From Micromonospora echinaurantiaca (lineage in GTDB: Bacteria; Actinomycetota; Actinomycetes; Mycobacteriales; Micromonosporaceae), in NCBI RefSeq assembly GCF_900090235.1, contig NZ_LT607750.1, positions 3,484,501-3,548,500 of the forward strand: DNA of 64,000 nucleotides, written 5' to 3'. Made by a program: the position numbers and the translations under genes. Below the pieces are notes generated by a model. The model was not told the DNA's origin and did no database searches. It was given only the letters and a program-made list of their open reading frames with translations. Positions 8,002 through 16,267 of the stretch are shown piece by piece; positions within the stretch are counted from its first letter, which is position 1; every line of letters starts with the position of its first letter.

Positions 8002-10092
8002 TCAGGCCGGCGTGCCGGTCACCGTGAGGTGGCGCAGCCGGCCGACGTTGTCGAAGGAGCCGAAGCCGACCCGGCCGAAGCCGAACGTGGTGTCCTTCGC
8101 GGTCATCAGCGGGTCCTTGTGCCCGTCGACGTAGACCGCGATCTCCCCGGTGGCCGGCAGGTGCTTCACCCGCACCTTGTGCCAGTCGGCGTCGGTGATC
8201 GCCGGGTTGGCGCCGCGGGACCGCCCGTTCCACTGGTGGTCGATGCGTTCCCGGTCGGCGTTGTCGACCTTGAAGATGCCGTTGTGCGGGTAGATCGTGT
8301 GGTCGGTGGAGAGGTGGGCGTAGTAGAACTCGGTGTCCGACCGCCAGCCGAAGACGATGATGACGTCCCGGTTGGTGATCTCCACCGGCGTGTCCAGCCG
8401 TACCCGGGCCTCGACCTCGACCGACGACCAGGCCGGCCCGGCGGTCAGCACCGCGTACTCGAACGGCCGGCGCGGGCCGGGCCGGCTCTCCCCGGCCTCG
8501 GCGAGGATCACCTCGTCCTTGGTGAACTGCCACTTCGACGGGGTCACCGGCGCCCAGTTGTGCGCGCCGGCGGTCCGGCGCAGCCGGGTGTCGCCGACGT
8601 CGCCGGCGGCGAAGACCCGGGTGCCGGTAACCTTCCAGACCTTGCCGTTGGCCTTGGCCAGGATGTAGAGCTCGCCGGCGGCGTCGGTGCCGAAGCGCAG
8701 GTCGACCCGGTTGGGGTCGCCGGGCGCGCCGGGGCCGGAGAGGTCCTGCATCCGCACCGGGTTGCCGGCGGCGTCGAAGAGCGCGAGGCGGTGGATCGGG
8801 GCCAGGCCGGCACCCCGGCGCATCTTGTTCGCCTCGGTGTAGAGCACCCGGCCGTCGACCAGGTCGCCGAAGACGTACTTGCCGCGCAGCGCGGGCAGTT
8901 CCCTGCCCCGGTAGACGAACCCGCCGGCCACCGCGACCCCCACGTCCGAGGCGCAGTTCCAGCCGGGTGCCGGGTCGTGGTCGTACGCGGCGACCGGATA
9001 GGTGTAGCCGTGGTCGGCGTCGTCGGCAGGCAACGGCAGCAGCTTGTCGCAGGGGTTGGTCGCGGTCTTGTCGAAGACGTACGCGCCCTCCCGCTCGCTC
9101 CAGCCGAAGTTGTCACCGGCGCGCACCTCGTAGATCGCCTCGACGGCGTGCTCGCCGATGTGGCCCAGGTACATCCGGCCGGTGGCCCGGTCCCAGCTGA
9201 ACCGGTGCGGGTCGCGGAAGCCGACCGCGTAGATCTCGCCGAGCGCGCCGGCCCGGCCGACGAACGGGTTGCTGGCCGGGATGCCGTACTGACCGTTGGC
9301 GGAGTCGCTGCCGCGCGGGTCGATGCGCAGCAGCTTGCCGTGCGGCATGGCCAGGTTCTGCGGGTCGGTGTTGCGCACCCCGAGGCCGCCGTCGCCGACG
9401 GCCAGGTACAGCAGCCCGTAGTCGCTGTCGTGGCGCTTCGCCGTGGGGTTGAAGTTGATCTCCTGGACGCCGTGGATCTGGCCGCCGAACCCGATCCGCA
9501 GGATCTCCCGGCGGCTGCCGGCGAAGGTGTCGGCGGCCGGGTCGGTCGCCGTCCACTCGGTGATCACCCCGTGGAACAGCGTGGTGGACTGGGCGTAGTC
9601 CGGGACCTCGGTGGTGGCCGACGCCTGTTCGGTGTGGATGGTGTAGAACCGGCCGTTGCTGCCGAACTCCGGGTGGAAGGCGACGTAGCCGAAGCCCTGG
9701 CCGAGCCCGCGGCCGGAGAAGAACTGCGGTGCGAAGGTCGCGGCCACGTCCAGGTAGACGTGCGGCACGCCGTCCTCGACCAGGTAGAGCTTGCCGTTGA
9801 GGTCGGGTACGGCCCGCCGGCCGGATCGGTCGGGCAACTCCATGATGGTGTTGATCCGGGCGGTGCGCATGAGCCGCTGGTCGGTCGGCGCGGGGGTGGG
9901 GAACGACTGCGGGAAGCTGGCGTACTCGGTGAGCACCAGGCCGAGCCGGGACTGGGTGGGCATCTCGGTGACCGGATCGTCGATCGGGTCGGCGGCCCGG
10001 GCGGGCGCGGCGACCAGGGTGGACAGGGCCAGGGCGGCGGCCGTGAGCCCGGCTGCCAGCGCGGATCTGCGGATGTTGCCGATACTGTGCAC
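8002..10092 (-). CDS. secreted PQQ-type sugar dehydrogenase with lectin-like C-terminal domain
   Basis: 696 residues. A Sec signal peptide (IRRSALAAGLTAAALALSTL, cleavage after ARA around residue 38) precedes a soluble glucose/sorbosone dehydrogenase beta-propeller: HTEQAS, GQIHGVQEINFNP, LYLAVGDGG, DPHRFSWDRATG and GGFVYRGRELPAL are typical blade segments. The last 190 or so residues form a concanavalin-like/3-keto-disaccharide-hydrolase-type domain (VEVEARV, FGWRSDTEFYYAHLS, WHKVRVKHLPATGEIAVYVDG). It would oxidise or bind extracellular carbohydrate. The GTG at 10090-10092 has AAGGAG 6 nt upstream. It lies 37 nt after the LamG gene in the LacI-controlled locus. Whether PQQ is bound cannot be told; many actinomycete members may be structural. 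Confidence 0.87.
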   Translation of the reverse strand: MHSIGNIRRSALAAGLTAAALALSTLVAAPARAADPIDDPVTEMPTQSRLGLVLTEYASFPQSFPTPAPTDQRLMRTARINTIMELPDRSGRRAVPDLNGKLYLVEDGVPHVYLDVAATFAPQFFSGRGLGQGFGYVAFHPEFGSNGRFYTIHTEQASATTEVPDYAQSTTLFHGVITEWTATDPAADTFAGSRREILRIGFGGQIHGVQEINFNPTAKRHDSDYGLLYLAVGDGGLGVRNTDPQNLAMPHGKLLRIDPRGSDSANGQYGIPASNPFVGRAGALGEIYAVGFRDPHRFSWDRATGRMYLGHIGEHAVEAIYEVRAGDNFGWSEREGAYVFDKTATNPCDKLLPLPADDADHGYTYPVAAYDHDPAPGWNCASDVGVAVAGGFVYRGRELPALRGKYVFGDLVDGRVLYTEANKMRRGAGLAPIHRLALFDAAGNPVRMQDLSGPGAPGDPNRVDLRFGTDAAGELYILAKANGKVWKVTGTRVFAAGDVGDTRLRRTAGAHNWAPVTPSKWQFTKDEVILAEAGESRPGPRRPFEYAVLTAGPAWSSVEVEARVRLDTPVEITNRDVIIVFGWRSDTEFYYAHLSTDHTIYPHNGIFKVDNADRERIDHQWNGRSRGANPAITDADWHKVRVKHLPATGEIAVYVDGHKDPLMTAKDTTFGFGRVGFGSFDNVGRLRHLTVTGTPA

Positions 10093-10129
10093 GCGGGTCT
10101 CCTTCTCGGTGGGGTCGTGCCGAGGGTGG

Positions 10130-11086
10130 TCAGCGGGCCAGGTAGCGGTACTGCTTCTCGACGTCACGGGCGGAGGCCGCGGTGTCGAGGAACATCAGGG
10201 CGTCCATGCGGCAGTCGCACGGGTTGCGTTCCAGGTTGTCCTGCGGAAAGCTCCCGCCGATCTTGATGCCTCGCGGGTCGGAGGCGGTGGTGACGTGCGG
10301 GCCGGGTCCGGCCACCAGCCACGGGTCGTCGGTGCGGGTGTAGAAGCCGTCCAGCGGCCGGCCGTTGCGGTAGAGCGCCATCGTTCCGGTGGTGAAGTCG
10401 AAGGTGGCGGCCAGGTGCACCCACTCCCCCTTCGGCAGCAGGCTGCGCCAGTCGGCGCTGGCGGCGAAGGTCTGCGAGTTGCCGCCGTCCAGCCGCCGGC
10501 CGAGGGCGACCAGGCGCAGTTCGCCGTTGACGTCGATGAGTTCGAGCAGCGCCCGGACGCCGTGGCCGTCGGAGTCCCCGGTCAGCACGCCGGCCAGACC
10601 GATGGCGTTGAACCGGTCGTCCGGGTTCGGGGTGGTGGTGTTGGGCAGCGGGGCGTCCATCTCCAGCTTGAACCAGCCCATCACGGTGGTGCCGGCGACG
10701 GCGCTGAACGGGCGCAGGGTGCGTACGCCGCTGGCCGAGAAGATGCCGGCCTTCCAGTCGTCGTTGCCGGCCTGGGCCGGGTCGACCTGCCGGGTCTGCA
10801 GCGCCCTGCCGCTGCCGGGGTAGGCGCGGTCCGGTACGCGCATGGCGGCGCCCCCGTTGACGAGTTCGATCTCGGTGCCGGAGCGGCCCTGGTCGCGCTC
10901 AAGCGCGACGTCGCCGGGCACCGGGTGGTCGAAGTCGTAGTAGGCGACCAGGTGCTCGCGCAGGGTGGGGTGGACGTCGCGGGGACGGTTCCGGTCCGCC
11001 TGGGCCGGCGCTGTTCCGGCGCCGGCCAGCACACCGGCCGCCAGCAGGGCGGCGGTGACGGCGGCGGCGCGTCTGGCTCTGGTCAT
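10130..11086 (-). CDS. secreted LamG/concanavalin-like domain protein
   Basis: 318 residues with a signal peptide (MTRARRAAAVTAALLAAGVL, cleavage after AQA) and a single LamG-like jelly-roll: LVAYYDFDHP, VMGWFKLEM, GEWVHLAATFDFTTGTMALY (the WxHLA signature) and FLDTAASARDVEKQYRYL at the end. Such domains bind or degrade polysaccharides. Start ATG at 11084-11086, with GGAGAGG about 12 nt upstream. It is the first gene after the 11121-11145 operator, so it heads the downstream half of the sugar regulon, and probably works outside the cell beside the PQQ-type dehydrogenase. Confidence 0.8.
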   Translation of the reverse strand: MTRARRAAAVTAALLAAGVLAGAGTAPAQADRNRPRDVHPTLREHLVAYYDFDHPVPGDVALERDQGRSGTEIELVNGGAAMRVPDRAYPGSGRALQTRQVDPAQAGNDDWKAGIFSASGVRTLRPFSAVAGTTVMGWFKLEMDAPLPNTTTPNPDDRFNAIGLAGVLTGDSDGHGVRALLELIDVNGELRLVALGRRLDGGNSQTFAASADWRSLLPKGEWVHLAATFDFTTGTMALYRNGRPLDGFYTRTDDPWLVAGPGPHVTTASDPRGIKIGGSFPQDNLERNPCDCRMDALMFLDTAASARDVEKQYRYLAR

Positions 11087-11120
11087 CGCGTACACCTCTC
11101 CTCGTGTCCGCGTGGCGCGT

Positions 11121-11145
11121 AACCGCTTTCGTAAGCGCTTACGCG
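11121..11145 (-). promoter_or_regulatory. LacI-type operator upstream of LamG/PQQ genes
   Basis: On the minus strand the site reads AAGCGCTTACGAAAGCG, identical over 17 nt to the site in front of the lacI and livK-like genes at 16177-16200. It contains the palindrome AAGCGCTT with a central CpG, as usual for LacI-family operators. It lies about 40 nt before the LamG start and 75 nt after the livF-like gene, so it would make the second half of the locus separately repressible. Confidence 0.75.
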
Positions 11146-11221
11146 TCGCGCCCGGATCATCTCGTCGTGCCGTTCGTCGCGGGGTCGCCTCGGAAGTCGC
11201 GGGGTCGTTCGCGGGTCGGGG

Positions 11222-11971
11222 TCAGCGCTTCGGCGTGACCGCCGGCTCGGCGGGCCGCCCGCCGAGATACAGCTCGCCGAGCTGGGGGTCGGCGAGCAGT
11301 TGCGTCGCCGGCCCGGAGATGTGCACCCGCCCGAGGTCGAGTACGCAGCCCAGGTCGGCGGTCTCCAACGCCCGCCGGGCGTTCTGCTCCACCAGCAGCA
11401 CCGCGGTGCCGGCGTCGCGCATCCGCACCACCTGCTCGAACACGGTGCTGGTCGCCTTCGGGTCCAGCCCCATCGAGGGCTCGTCCAACAGCACCACCTT
11501 CGGGTCGACCATCAGCGAGCGGGCGAACTCCACCTGCTTCTGCTGGCCGCCGGAGAGCAGCCCGGCCAGCGCGTTCCAGCGCTGCGCGACCACCGGGAAC
11601 AACTCCCGGACGAACTCGGCCCGCTCGGCGATCAGCGCCTTGTTCCGCAGCGTGTAACCGCCCAGCAGCACGTTCTCCGCCACGGTCATCTCGCGGAAGA
11701 CGCTGTGCCCCTGCAGCACGTGGGCCACCCCGGAGGCGAGCATCCGCTGCGGGCCCTGGCCGGTCACGTCCACCCCGCCCACCAGGATCCGCCCGGAGCG
11801 CGGCTTGAGCAGGCCGCTGGCCACCTTCAGCACGGTGGACTTGCCGGCCCCGTTCGGGCCGACCAGGCAGACGATCGTGCCGGCCGGCACCGAGACGGTG
11901 AGGCCGCGCAGCACCGGCGCCGCGCGCCCGTAGCCGGCGTGCACGTCGACGAGTTCGATTTCAGACGCCAA
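11222..11971 (-). CDS. livF: Liv-type ABC transporter ATP-binding protein (LivF-like)
   Basis: 249-residue ATPase with Walker A GPNGAGKST, signature LSGGQQKQ, Walker B VVLLDEPS and the switch HQ-region LLVEQNARRAL. LivF proteins energise branched-chain-amino-acid-type importers; in this locus the substrate is more likely a sugar or related solute. The ATG at 11969-11971 lies inside the end of the livG-like gene (11-nt overlap), so translation is coupled. It is the last gene of the transporter half; the operator at 11121-11145 follows. Confidence 0.9.
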   Translation of the reverse strand: MASEIELVDVHAGYGRAAPVLRGLTVSVPAGTIVCLVGPNGAGKSTVLKVASGLLKPRSGRILVGGVDVTGQGPQRMLASGVAHVLQGHSVFREMTVAENVLLGGYTLRNKALIAERAEFVRELFPVVAQRWNALAGLLSGGQQKQVEFARSLMVDPKVVLLDEPSMGLDPKATSTVFEQVVRMRDAGTAVLLVEQNARRALETADLGCVLDLGRVHISGPATQLLADPQLGELYLGGRPAEPAVTPKR

Positions 11972-12701
11972 GGTAAGCCCCCAGGACGCGTTCGTCGGAG
12001 CGGATCAGCGACGGCGGACCCTCGGCGATCGGACGCCCGCGGTCGAACACCACGATGTGGTCGCTGACGCTCATCACCAGGTCCATGTTGTGTTCGACGA
12101 TGACGAAGGTCCGCCCCTCGGCGTTCAGCTCGCGCACCAGGGAGCCGATCCGGTCCAGCAGCGCCGGGTTGACCCCGCCGGCCGGCTCGTCGAGCAGCAC
12201 GGTCTCCGGGTCGCTCATCAGCACCCCGGCGAGTTCCAGCAGCTTCTGCTGCCCCCAGGACATGGTGCGCGCCTCGGCGTCGGCGAGGTGCTCGATGCCC
12301 AGCCGGGTCAGCCATCCCCGGGCCCGGTCCACCTCCGCCCGGGTGTGCGCGCCGCGCAGCAGCCCGGCCAGCCCGCCCGGGCGGACCGCCGCGAGCACGT
12401 TGTCCAGGGCCGACATCCGGGGGAACACCCGGCACAGCTGGAAGGTGCGGCCGATGCCGGCGCGGGCGATGGCGTGCGGCGCCCGACGGGTGATCTCCTG
12501 CCCCCGGTACGTCGTCCGCCCGCCGTCGGGCCGGATCATCCCGGTGACGCAGTTGAAGAACGTCGTCTTGCCCGACCCGTTCGGCCCGATCAGCGCGTTG
12601 ACCTGGCCGTGCCGGAATGTCACGGTGGCGCCGTCGAGGGCCACCACGCCGCCGAACGCCTTGGTCAGCCCCTCGGTCGCCAGACCGGCCAGCCCGCTCA
12701 T
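11961..12701 (-). CDS. livG: Liv-type ABC transporter ATP-binding protein (LivG-like)
   Basis: 246 residues; Walker A GPNGSGKTT, Walker B TVLLDEPAGG and VIVEHNMDL. The signature reads MSWGQQK rather than LSGGQ, a change common among LivG proteins. Partners the LivF-like ATPase. The ATG at 12699-12701 overlaps by ATGA with the stop of mini-ORF copy C, so the usual direct coupling to the permease gene is bridged by that mini-ORF. Confidence 0.9.
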   Translation of the reverse strand: MSGLAGLATEGLTKAFGGVVALDGATVTFRHGQVNALIGPNGSGKTTFFNCVTGMIRPDGGRTTYRGQEITRRAPHAIARAGIGRTFQLCRVFPRMSALDNVLAAVRPGGLAGLLRGAHTRAEVDRARGWLTRLGIEHLADAEARTMSWGQQKLLELAGVLMSDPETVLLDEPAGGVNPALLDRIGSLVRELNAEGRTFVIVEHNMDLVMSVSDHIVVFDRGRPIAEGPPSLIRSDERVLGAYLGV

Positions 12702-12772
12702 GCCGCCACTCCGCTTCGCTCCGTGCCGCCCGGGGGCAGTGCCGCGCTGAGCCTGATGACTCGCTCGCTCAT
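12698..12772 (-). CDS. 24-codon mini-ORF, coupling repeat copy C
   Basis: Begins MSERVIRLSAALPP and ends GGTERSGVAA. The ATG (12770-12772) overlaps the TGA of the LivM-like gene and the TGA (12698-12700) overlaps the ATG of the LivG-like gene. It is the same element as copies A and B, 6 kb away in the same operon group, with the C-terminal nine residues unchanged but six differences from copy A upstream of them. TGCC and GGCA can still pair around a 7-nt loop. Confidence 0.6.
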   Translation of the reverse strand: MSERVIRLSAALPPGGTERSGVAA

Positions 12773-14046
12773 GGCCGCTCCTTCGTCGGTTGCGCGCCGC
12801 CGGGGGCCGCGGCGGCGTCGACCGGTTCCCGCGCCCCCGCCGTACGCTCGTCGCGCAGTTGCGCGGCGGTGACCTCGCGGATGGAGCTCTGCGCGTTCCC
12901 GGACAACCGGTTGGCCAGCGCGCCGATCGCCGGCAGCACGCCGTCGGGCATGAACAGCACCACGAGCGCGAGCAGCAGGCCGGTCGCGACCAGGTGCAGC
13001 GGGGTGTTGCCGAACTCGACCTTGAAGTACTCCAGCGCGATGCCGACCACCAGGGCGCCCACCAGCGGGCCGAACAGGTGCCGGACGCCGCCGAGCAGCG
13101 CCATCAGCACCAGGTAGGAGCCGGTCAGGATGGAGAACTGGAAGACCGGGTCGAGGTCGCCGAACCAGAGCGCGTAGAGCCCGCCGGCCAGCGCGGTGAA
13201 GCCGGCCGAGACGACGAACACCACGAGCTTGTACGCGAAGGTCGGTGTGCCCAGCGCCTCGGCCTTGTCCTCGTCCTCGCGGATCGCCTTGAGCCCGAGG
13301 CCGAACCGCGAGCGGTCGATCAGCCACCAGGCCAGCAGCGCGAGCCCGAGCAACCCGGCGAAGAGGAAGTAGAACACCCGGTGGTGCTCCGGGCGCAGCA
13401 GCCCGGGGAACGGACGCGGCACCACCAGGCCCCGCGAGCCGCCGGTGAGCGAGGCCCAGCTCTGGAAGACCAGCAGCAGGATCAGCACCAGTGCGATCGA
13501 GACGATGACGAACGACGCGCCGCGCACCCGCAGCGCCGCGTACCCGATCGGCACGGCGAGGGCGGCCACCAGCAGCGCGGCGACGGCCAGCGCCACGAAG
13601 CTGGGCAGCCCGGCCCTGGTGACCAGCAGCGCGGTGGCGTAGCCGCCGAGGCCGGCCAGCGCGCCGTGGCCGAGGGAGATGTAGCCGGTGAACCCGCCGA
13701 CGAAGTTCCACGACGTGGCGAGCACCGCGTAGTTCAGCACCACCACGCCCGCCGACAGGATGTACGGGTTGGGCGCCAGTGACGGGAAGGACAGCACCGC
13801 GGCGGCGAGGGCCAGCAGCGCGACCGCGCGGAGGACGGGCCCGATCCGCCCGCGTCGTACCACCGTGGTCGCCGGGTTGGCCGCTGCGGTGCCGCCGCCC
13901 GTCGCCGGCTCGGCCTCGGCGCCGCCGCGCGGCACGGCGCCGGCCGGGGTGGTGGCCGGGTCCGGCCGGGCGACGCTGGCCGGGGTGACGGCCGGGTCCG
14001 GGCCGGTGGGGGCCGGGGTGACGGTGGGGTCAGAAGCGCTGGGCAA
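12769..14046 (-). CDS. livM: Liv-type ABC transporter permease (LivM-like)
   Basis: 425 residues. About 65 N-terminal residues are a Pro/Thr/Ala-rich low-complexity tail with repeated DPTVTPA/DPAVTPA-like units, an unusual cytoplasmic extension; the rest is a multi-span permease with the family signature LGGYATALLVTR and GHGALAGLGGYA, and LLGGVRHLFGPLVGA. The start is a TTG at 14044-14046, supported by GGAGGT 4 nt upstream; it overlaps the end of the LivH-like gene by 17 nt. The C-terminal tail ends in TKERP and its stop overlaps mini-ORF copy C. Confidence 0.88.
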   Translation of the reverse strand: MPSASDPTVTPAPTGPDPAVTPASVARPDPATTPAGAVPRGGAEAEPATGGGTAAANPATTVVRRGRIGPVLRAVALLALAAAVLSFPSLAPNPYILSAGVVVLNYAVLATSWNFVGGFTGYISLGHGALAGLGGYATALLVTRAGLPSFVALAVAALLVAALAVPIGYAALRVRGASFVIVSIALVLILLLVFQSWASLTGGSRGLVVPRPFPGLLRPEHHRVFYFLFAGLLGLALLAWWLIDRSRFGLGLKAIREDEDKAEALGTPTFAYKLVVFVVSAGFTALAGGLYALWFGDLDPVFQFSILTGSYLVLMALLGGVRHLFGPLVGALVVGIALEYFKVEFGNTPLHLVATGLLLALVVLFMPDGVLPAIGALANRLSGNAQSSIREVTAAQLRDERTAGAREPVDAAAAPGGAQPTKERP

Positions 14047-14917
14047 GGCGACCTCCGAAGAATCCCTGTGGCCGGAACGCCAGCGTGGCGAACAGGGCGA
14101 GGTAGAAGATCGTCTGCGCCCAGGTGGTGCCGAGCGGGATCTGCAGCAGGCTCTGTGCCATCCCGAGCACCATGGCGGCCATCGCGGCGCCCGGCACGCT
14201 GCCGAGGCCGCCGACCACGATGATGGCCATCAGCGGGCCGATCCAGTGCCAGTGCAGCGACGGGTAGATGGTGGTGTCCAGCGCGAGGGCGGTGCCGCCG
14301 ACCGCGGCGGTGGCCAGGCCGATGCCGAAGCCGTACCCGGCCACCTTCTCGGTCTCGATGCCGACCAGCCGGGCGGCGTCGCGGTGCTGGATGGTGGCGC
14401 GCAACGCCCAGCCGAACGTGGTCTTCTTCATCAGCAGGTAGAGGGTCGCCAGCGCGACGGCGGCGAGGCCGAACGCGATCAGCTTCACCACCGCGATCCG
14501 GGCGCCGAAGAGGCCGAAGCTGGCCGAGCCGTAGCCGAGCTGGATGCGCCGCTGGGTGCCGGTGAAGGCGTAGCCGAGCAGCCCCTCGATGGTGACCGCG
14601 ATGGCGAACGTCAGCAGCACCGACATCATGGTCAGCGTGGCCGCGCGTAGCCGGGCCAGCAGCAGCCGTTGCAGCAGCACGCCGGCGCCGAAGAAGAGCG
14701 GCACGGTGACCACCATCGACAGCAGCGGGTCGACCCCCAGCCGGGTGTGCGACCACCAGGCCAGGTACGCGGCCAGGATGAGGAACGCCGAGTGGGCGAT
14801 CATCACCACCCGCATGATGCCGAAGTAGAGGGTCAGGCCGGCTGCCAGGAGGGCGTAGAGCCCACCCAGCAGCAGACCCAGGATGACGCTCTGGAAGAGC
14901 AGCGCACCGGAGGGCAT
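14030..14917 (-). CDS. livH: Liv-type ABC transporter permease (LivH-like)
   Basis: 295-residue integral membrane protein with about eight hydrophobic segments; GLLLGGLYALLAAGLTLYFG at the N-terminus and IIVVGGLGSVPGAAMAAMVLG near the C-terminus are LivH signatures. Forms the channel with the LivM-like protein. Start ATG at 14915-14917, only 6 nt after the binding-protein stop, and its 3' end overlaps livM. Confidence 0.9.
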   Translation of the reverse strand: MPSGALLFQSVILGLLLGGLYALLAAGLTLYFGIMRVVMIAHSAFLILAAYLAWWSHTRLGVDPLLSMVVTVPLFFGAGVLLQRLLLARLRAATLTMMSVLLTFAIAVTIEGLLGYAFTGTQRRIQLGYGSASFGLFGARIAVVKLIAFGLAAVALATLYLLMKKTTFGWALRATIQHRDAARLVGIETEKVAGYGFGIGLATAAVGGTALALDTTIYPSLHWHWIGPLMAIIVVGGLGSVPGAAMAAMVLGMAQSLLQIPLGTTWAQTIFYLALFATLAFRPQGFFGGRLAQRF

Positions 14918-14923
14918 CGCCGC

Positions 14924-16150
14924 CTACCAGGCCGGCTTCGGGTAGACGAGGTCGGCCTCCTTGGCCTCGGCCGGGAGCACGATCTGGATCTCGCCGCCGA
15001 CCCACTGCTGGATCATGTGGGCGCCCTTCGGCTTGCCGGTCTCGTCCCAGGACAGCGGGCCGACCACCGTCTCGACGGTGTTGCCGCGGACCCACTCGAC
15101 CAGCTTCTTCTGGCACTCGCCCTGCTCGGCGCAGCCCACCGCGGTCACCGCCGCCGCGACGACCTGGCCGGTCGTGTACGCGTTGGCCTCGTCCTCCTCG
15201 GGCGCGGTGCCGAACTGCGCGGTGTACTTCTCGACGAACTCCTTGTTACTGGGGTAGGGCGCCTTCTGCGTGTAGCCGGTCGGCGAGAGGATGCCCTCGG
15301 TCTTGTTGCCGATGGCCGCGGCGAACTCCGGGTTGGTCGGGGCGGTGGAGAAGGCCGCCAGCTTCGGCTGGTACTTCAGCTGCTGGAGGGCGACGATCAG
15401 GTTCACGCCGTCCTGGTACTGGGAGCCGCCCACCACGATGTCGGCCCGGGAGGCCGCGATCTTCGCGGCGATGCTGCCGAAGTCGGTGGTGTTCGGCGGG
15501 TAGACCTCGTCGACGACGGTCCGGATGCCGGCCGCCGCCAGCTTCTCCTTGAGCCCGTACGCCGTGCCCTGCGCGAACGGGTCGTCCATGGCCGCGTACG
15601 CCGCGGTCTTCGGCCGCTGGTCGGCCGGCAGCGCCAGCAGGTACTCGGCCAGGTGGTTGTAGTGATCGTTGGCCACCGCCGGGGCGGCGTAGAACAGGTT
15701 CTTGAAGCCCTGCTCGAAGACCTCCTTGGCGGCGCCGGCCGGCTCGACGAAGAGCATGCCGTACTCCTCGGCCACCCGGGCCGCGGGCACCACCAGGCGG
15801 GTGGAGAACGGCCCCACCACGAGGTCGACCTGGTCGGAGCCGATGAGCTGCTCGTAGTCGGCGACCACCCGGTCGGCGTTGGACTGGTCGTCGAGGATCT
15901 TCAACTCGACCTTGCGGCCGAGCAGACCCCCCTTGTCGTTCGTGATCTTCGCCCAGGCCTCGTACCCGCGCTGCACGCCCTTGCCCGGCTCGGAGAAGTC
16001 TCCGGTGAGCGGGAGGGAGATGCCGACCACGATCGGATCGTCGCTTCCGGCGGAATCCCCGCCGCCGTCACCACCGCAGGCCGCCAGCGCCAGCGTCATC
16101 GTCGCGCCGATCGCCGCCATCCATCGGATTCGTCTGTATCGGTTCGTCAT
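14924..16150 (-). CDS. solute-binding lipoprotein of Liv-type ABC transporter
   Basis: 408-residue periplasmic-binding-protein type I (Leu/Ile/Val or amide binding family). Lipobox LAAC at residues 22-25 followed by a Gly/Ser linker, so it is anchored outside the membrane. Family landmarks: VVGISLPLTGDFSEPGKGVQRGYE, LVVGPFSTRLVVPAARVAEEYG, and GSQYQDGVNLIVALQQLKYQPK. First gene of the transporter operon, starting 28 nt from the operator at 16177-16200. Its context with sugar-oxidising enzymes suggests a carbohydrate-derived ligand instead of an amino acid, but that is inference. Confidence 0.88.
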   Translation of the reverse strand: MTNRYRRIRWMAAIGATMTLALAACGGDGGGDSAGSDDPIVVGISLPLTGDFSEPGKGVQRGYEAWAKITNDKGGLLGRKVELKILDDQSNADRVVADYEQLIGSDQVDLVVGPFSTRLVVPAARVAEEYGMLFVEPAGAAKEVFEQGFKNLFYAAPAVANDHYNHLAEYLLALPADQRPKTAAYAAMDDPFAQGTAYGLKEKLAAAGIRTVVDEVYPPNTTDFGSIAAKIAASRADIVVGGSQYQDGVNLIVALQQLKYQPKLAAFSTAPTNPEFAAAIGNKTEGILSPTGYTQKAPYPSNKEFVEKYTAQFGTAPEEDEANAYTTGQVVAAAVTAVGCAEQGECQKKLVEWVRGNTVETVVGPLSWDETGKPKGAHMIQQWVGGEIQIVLPAEAKEADLVYPKPAW

Positions 16151-16176
16151 CCCGCAACGCTCCTTTGCCGGGGACG

Positions 16177-16200
16177 GAAGCGCTTACGAAAGCGCTTTCG
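16177..16200 (+). promoter_or_regulatory. LacI-type double operator between lacI and transporter operon
   Basis: Two overlapping-spaced palindromes, AAGCGCTT (16178-16185) and AAAGCGCTTT (16189-16198), with centres 12 bp apart. It lies in the 117-bp divergent region between the LacI-family gene and the binding-protein gene and shares the 17-nt core AAGCGCTTACGAAAGCG with 11121-11145. It fits autoregulation plus repression of the transporter. Confidence 0.8.
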
Positions 16201-16267
16201 TAGCCTAGGCTGTGTTCTGCACCACTGGCAATACCGTCGATGCATCGATGTTTCCGGGGAGTTGCGG

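Noticed and set aside
6584..12772. CRISPR array
   Set aside because: Repeats are mini-ORFs of about 75-84 nt in two distant places without regularly spaced unique spacers; no cas genes in the window.
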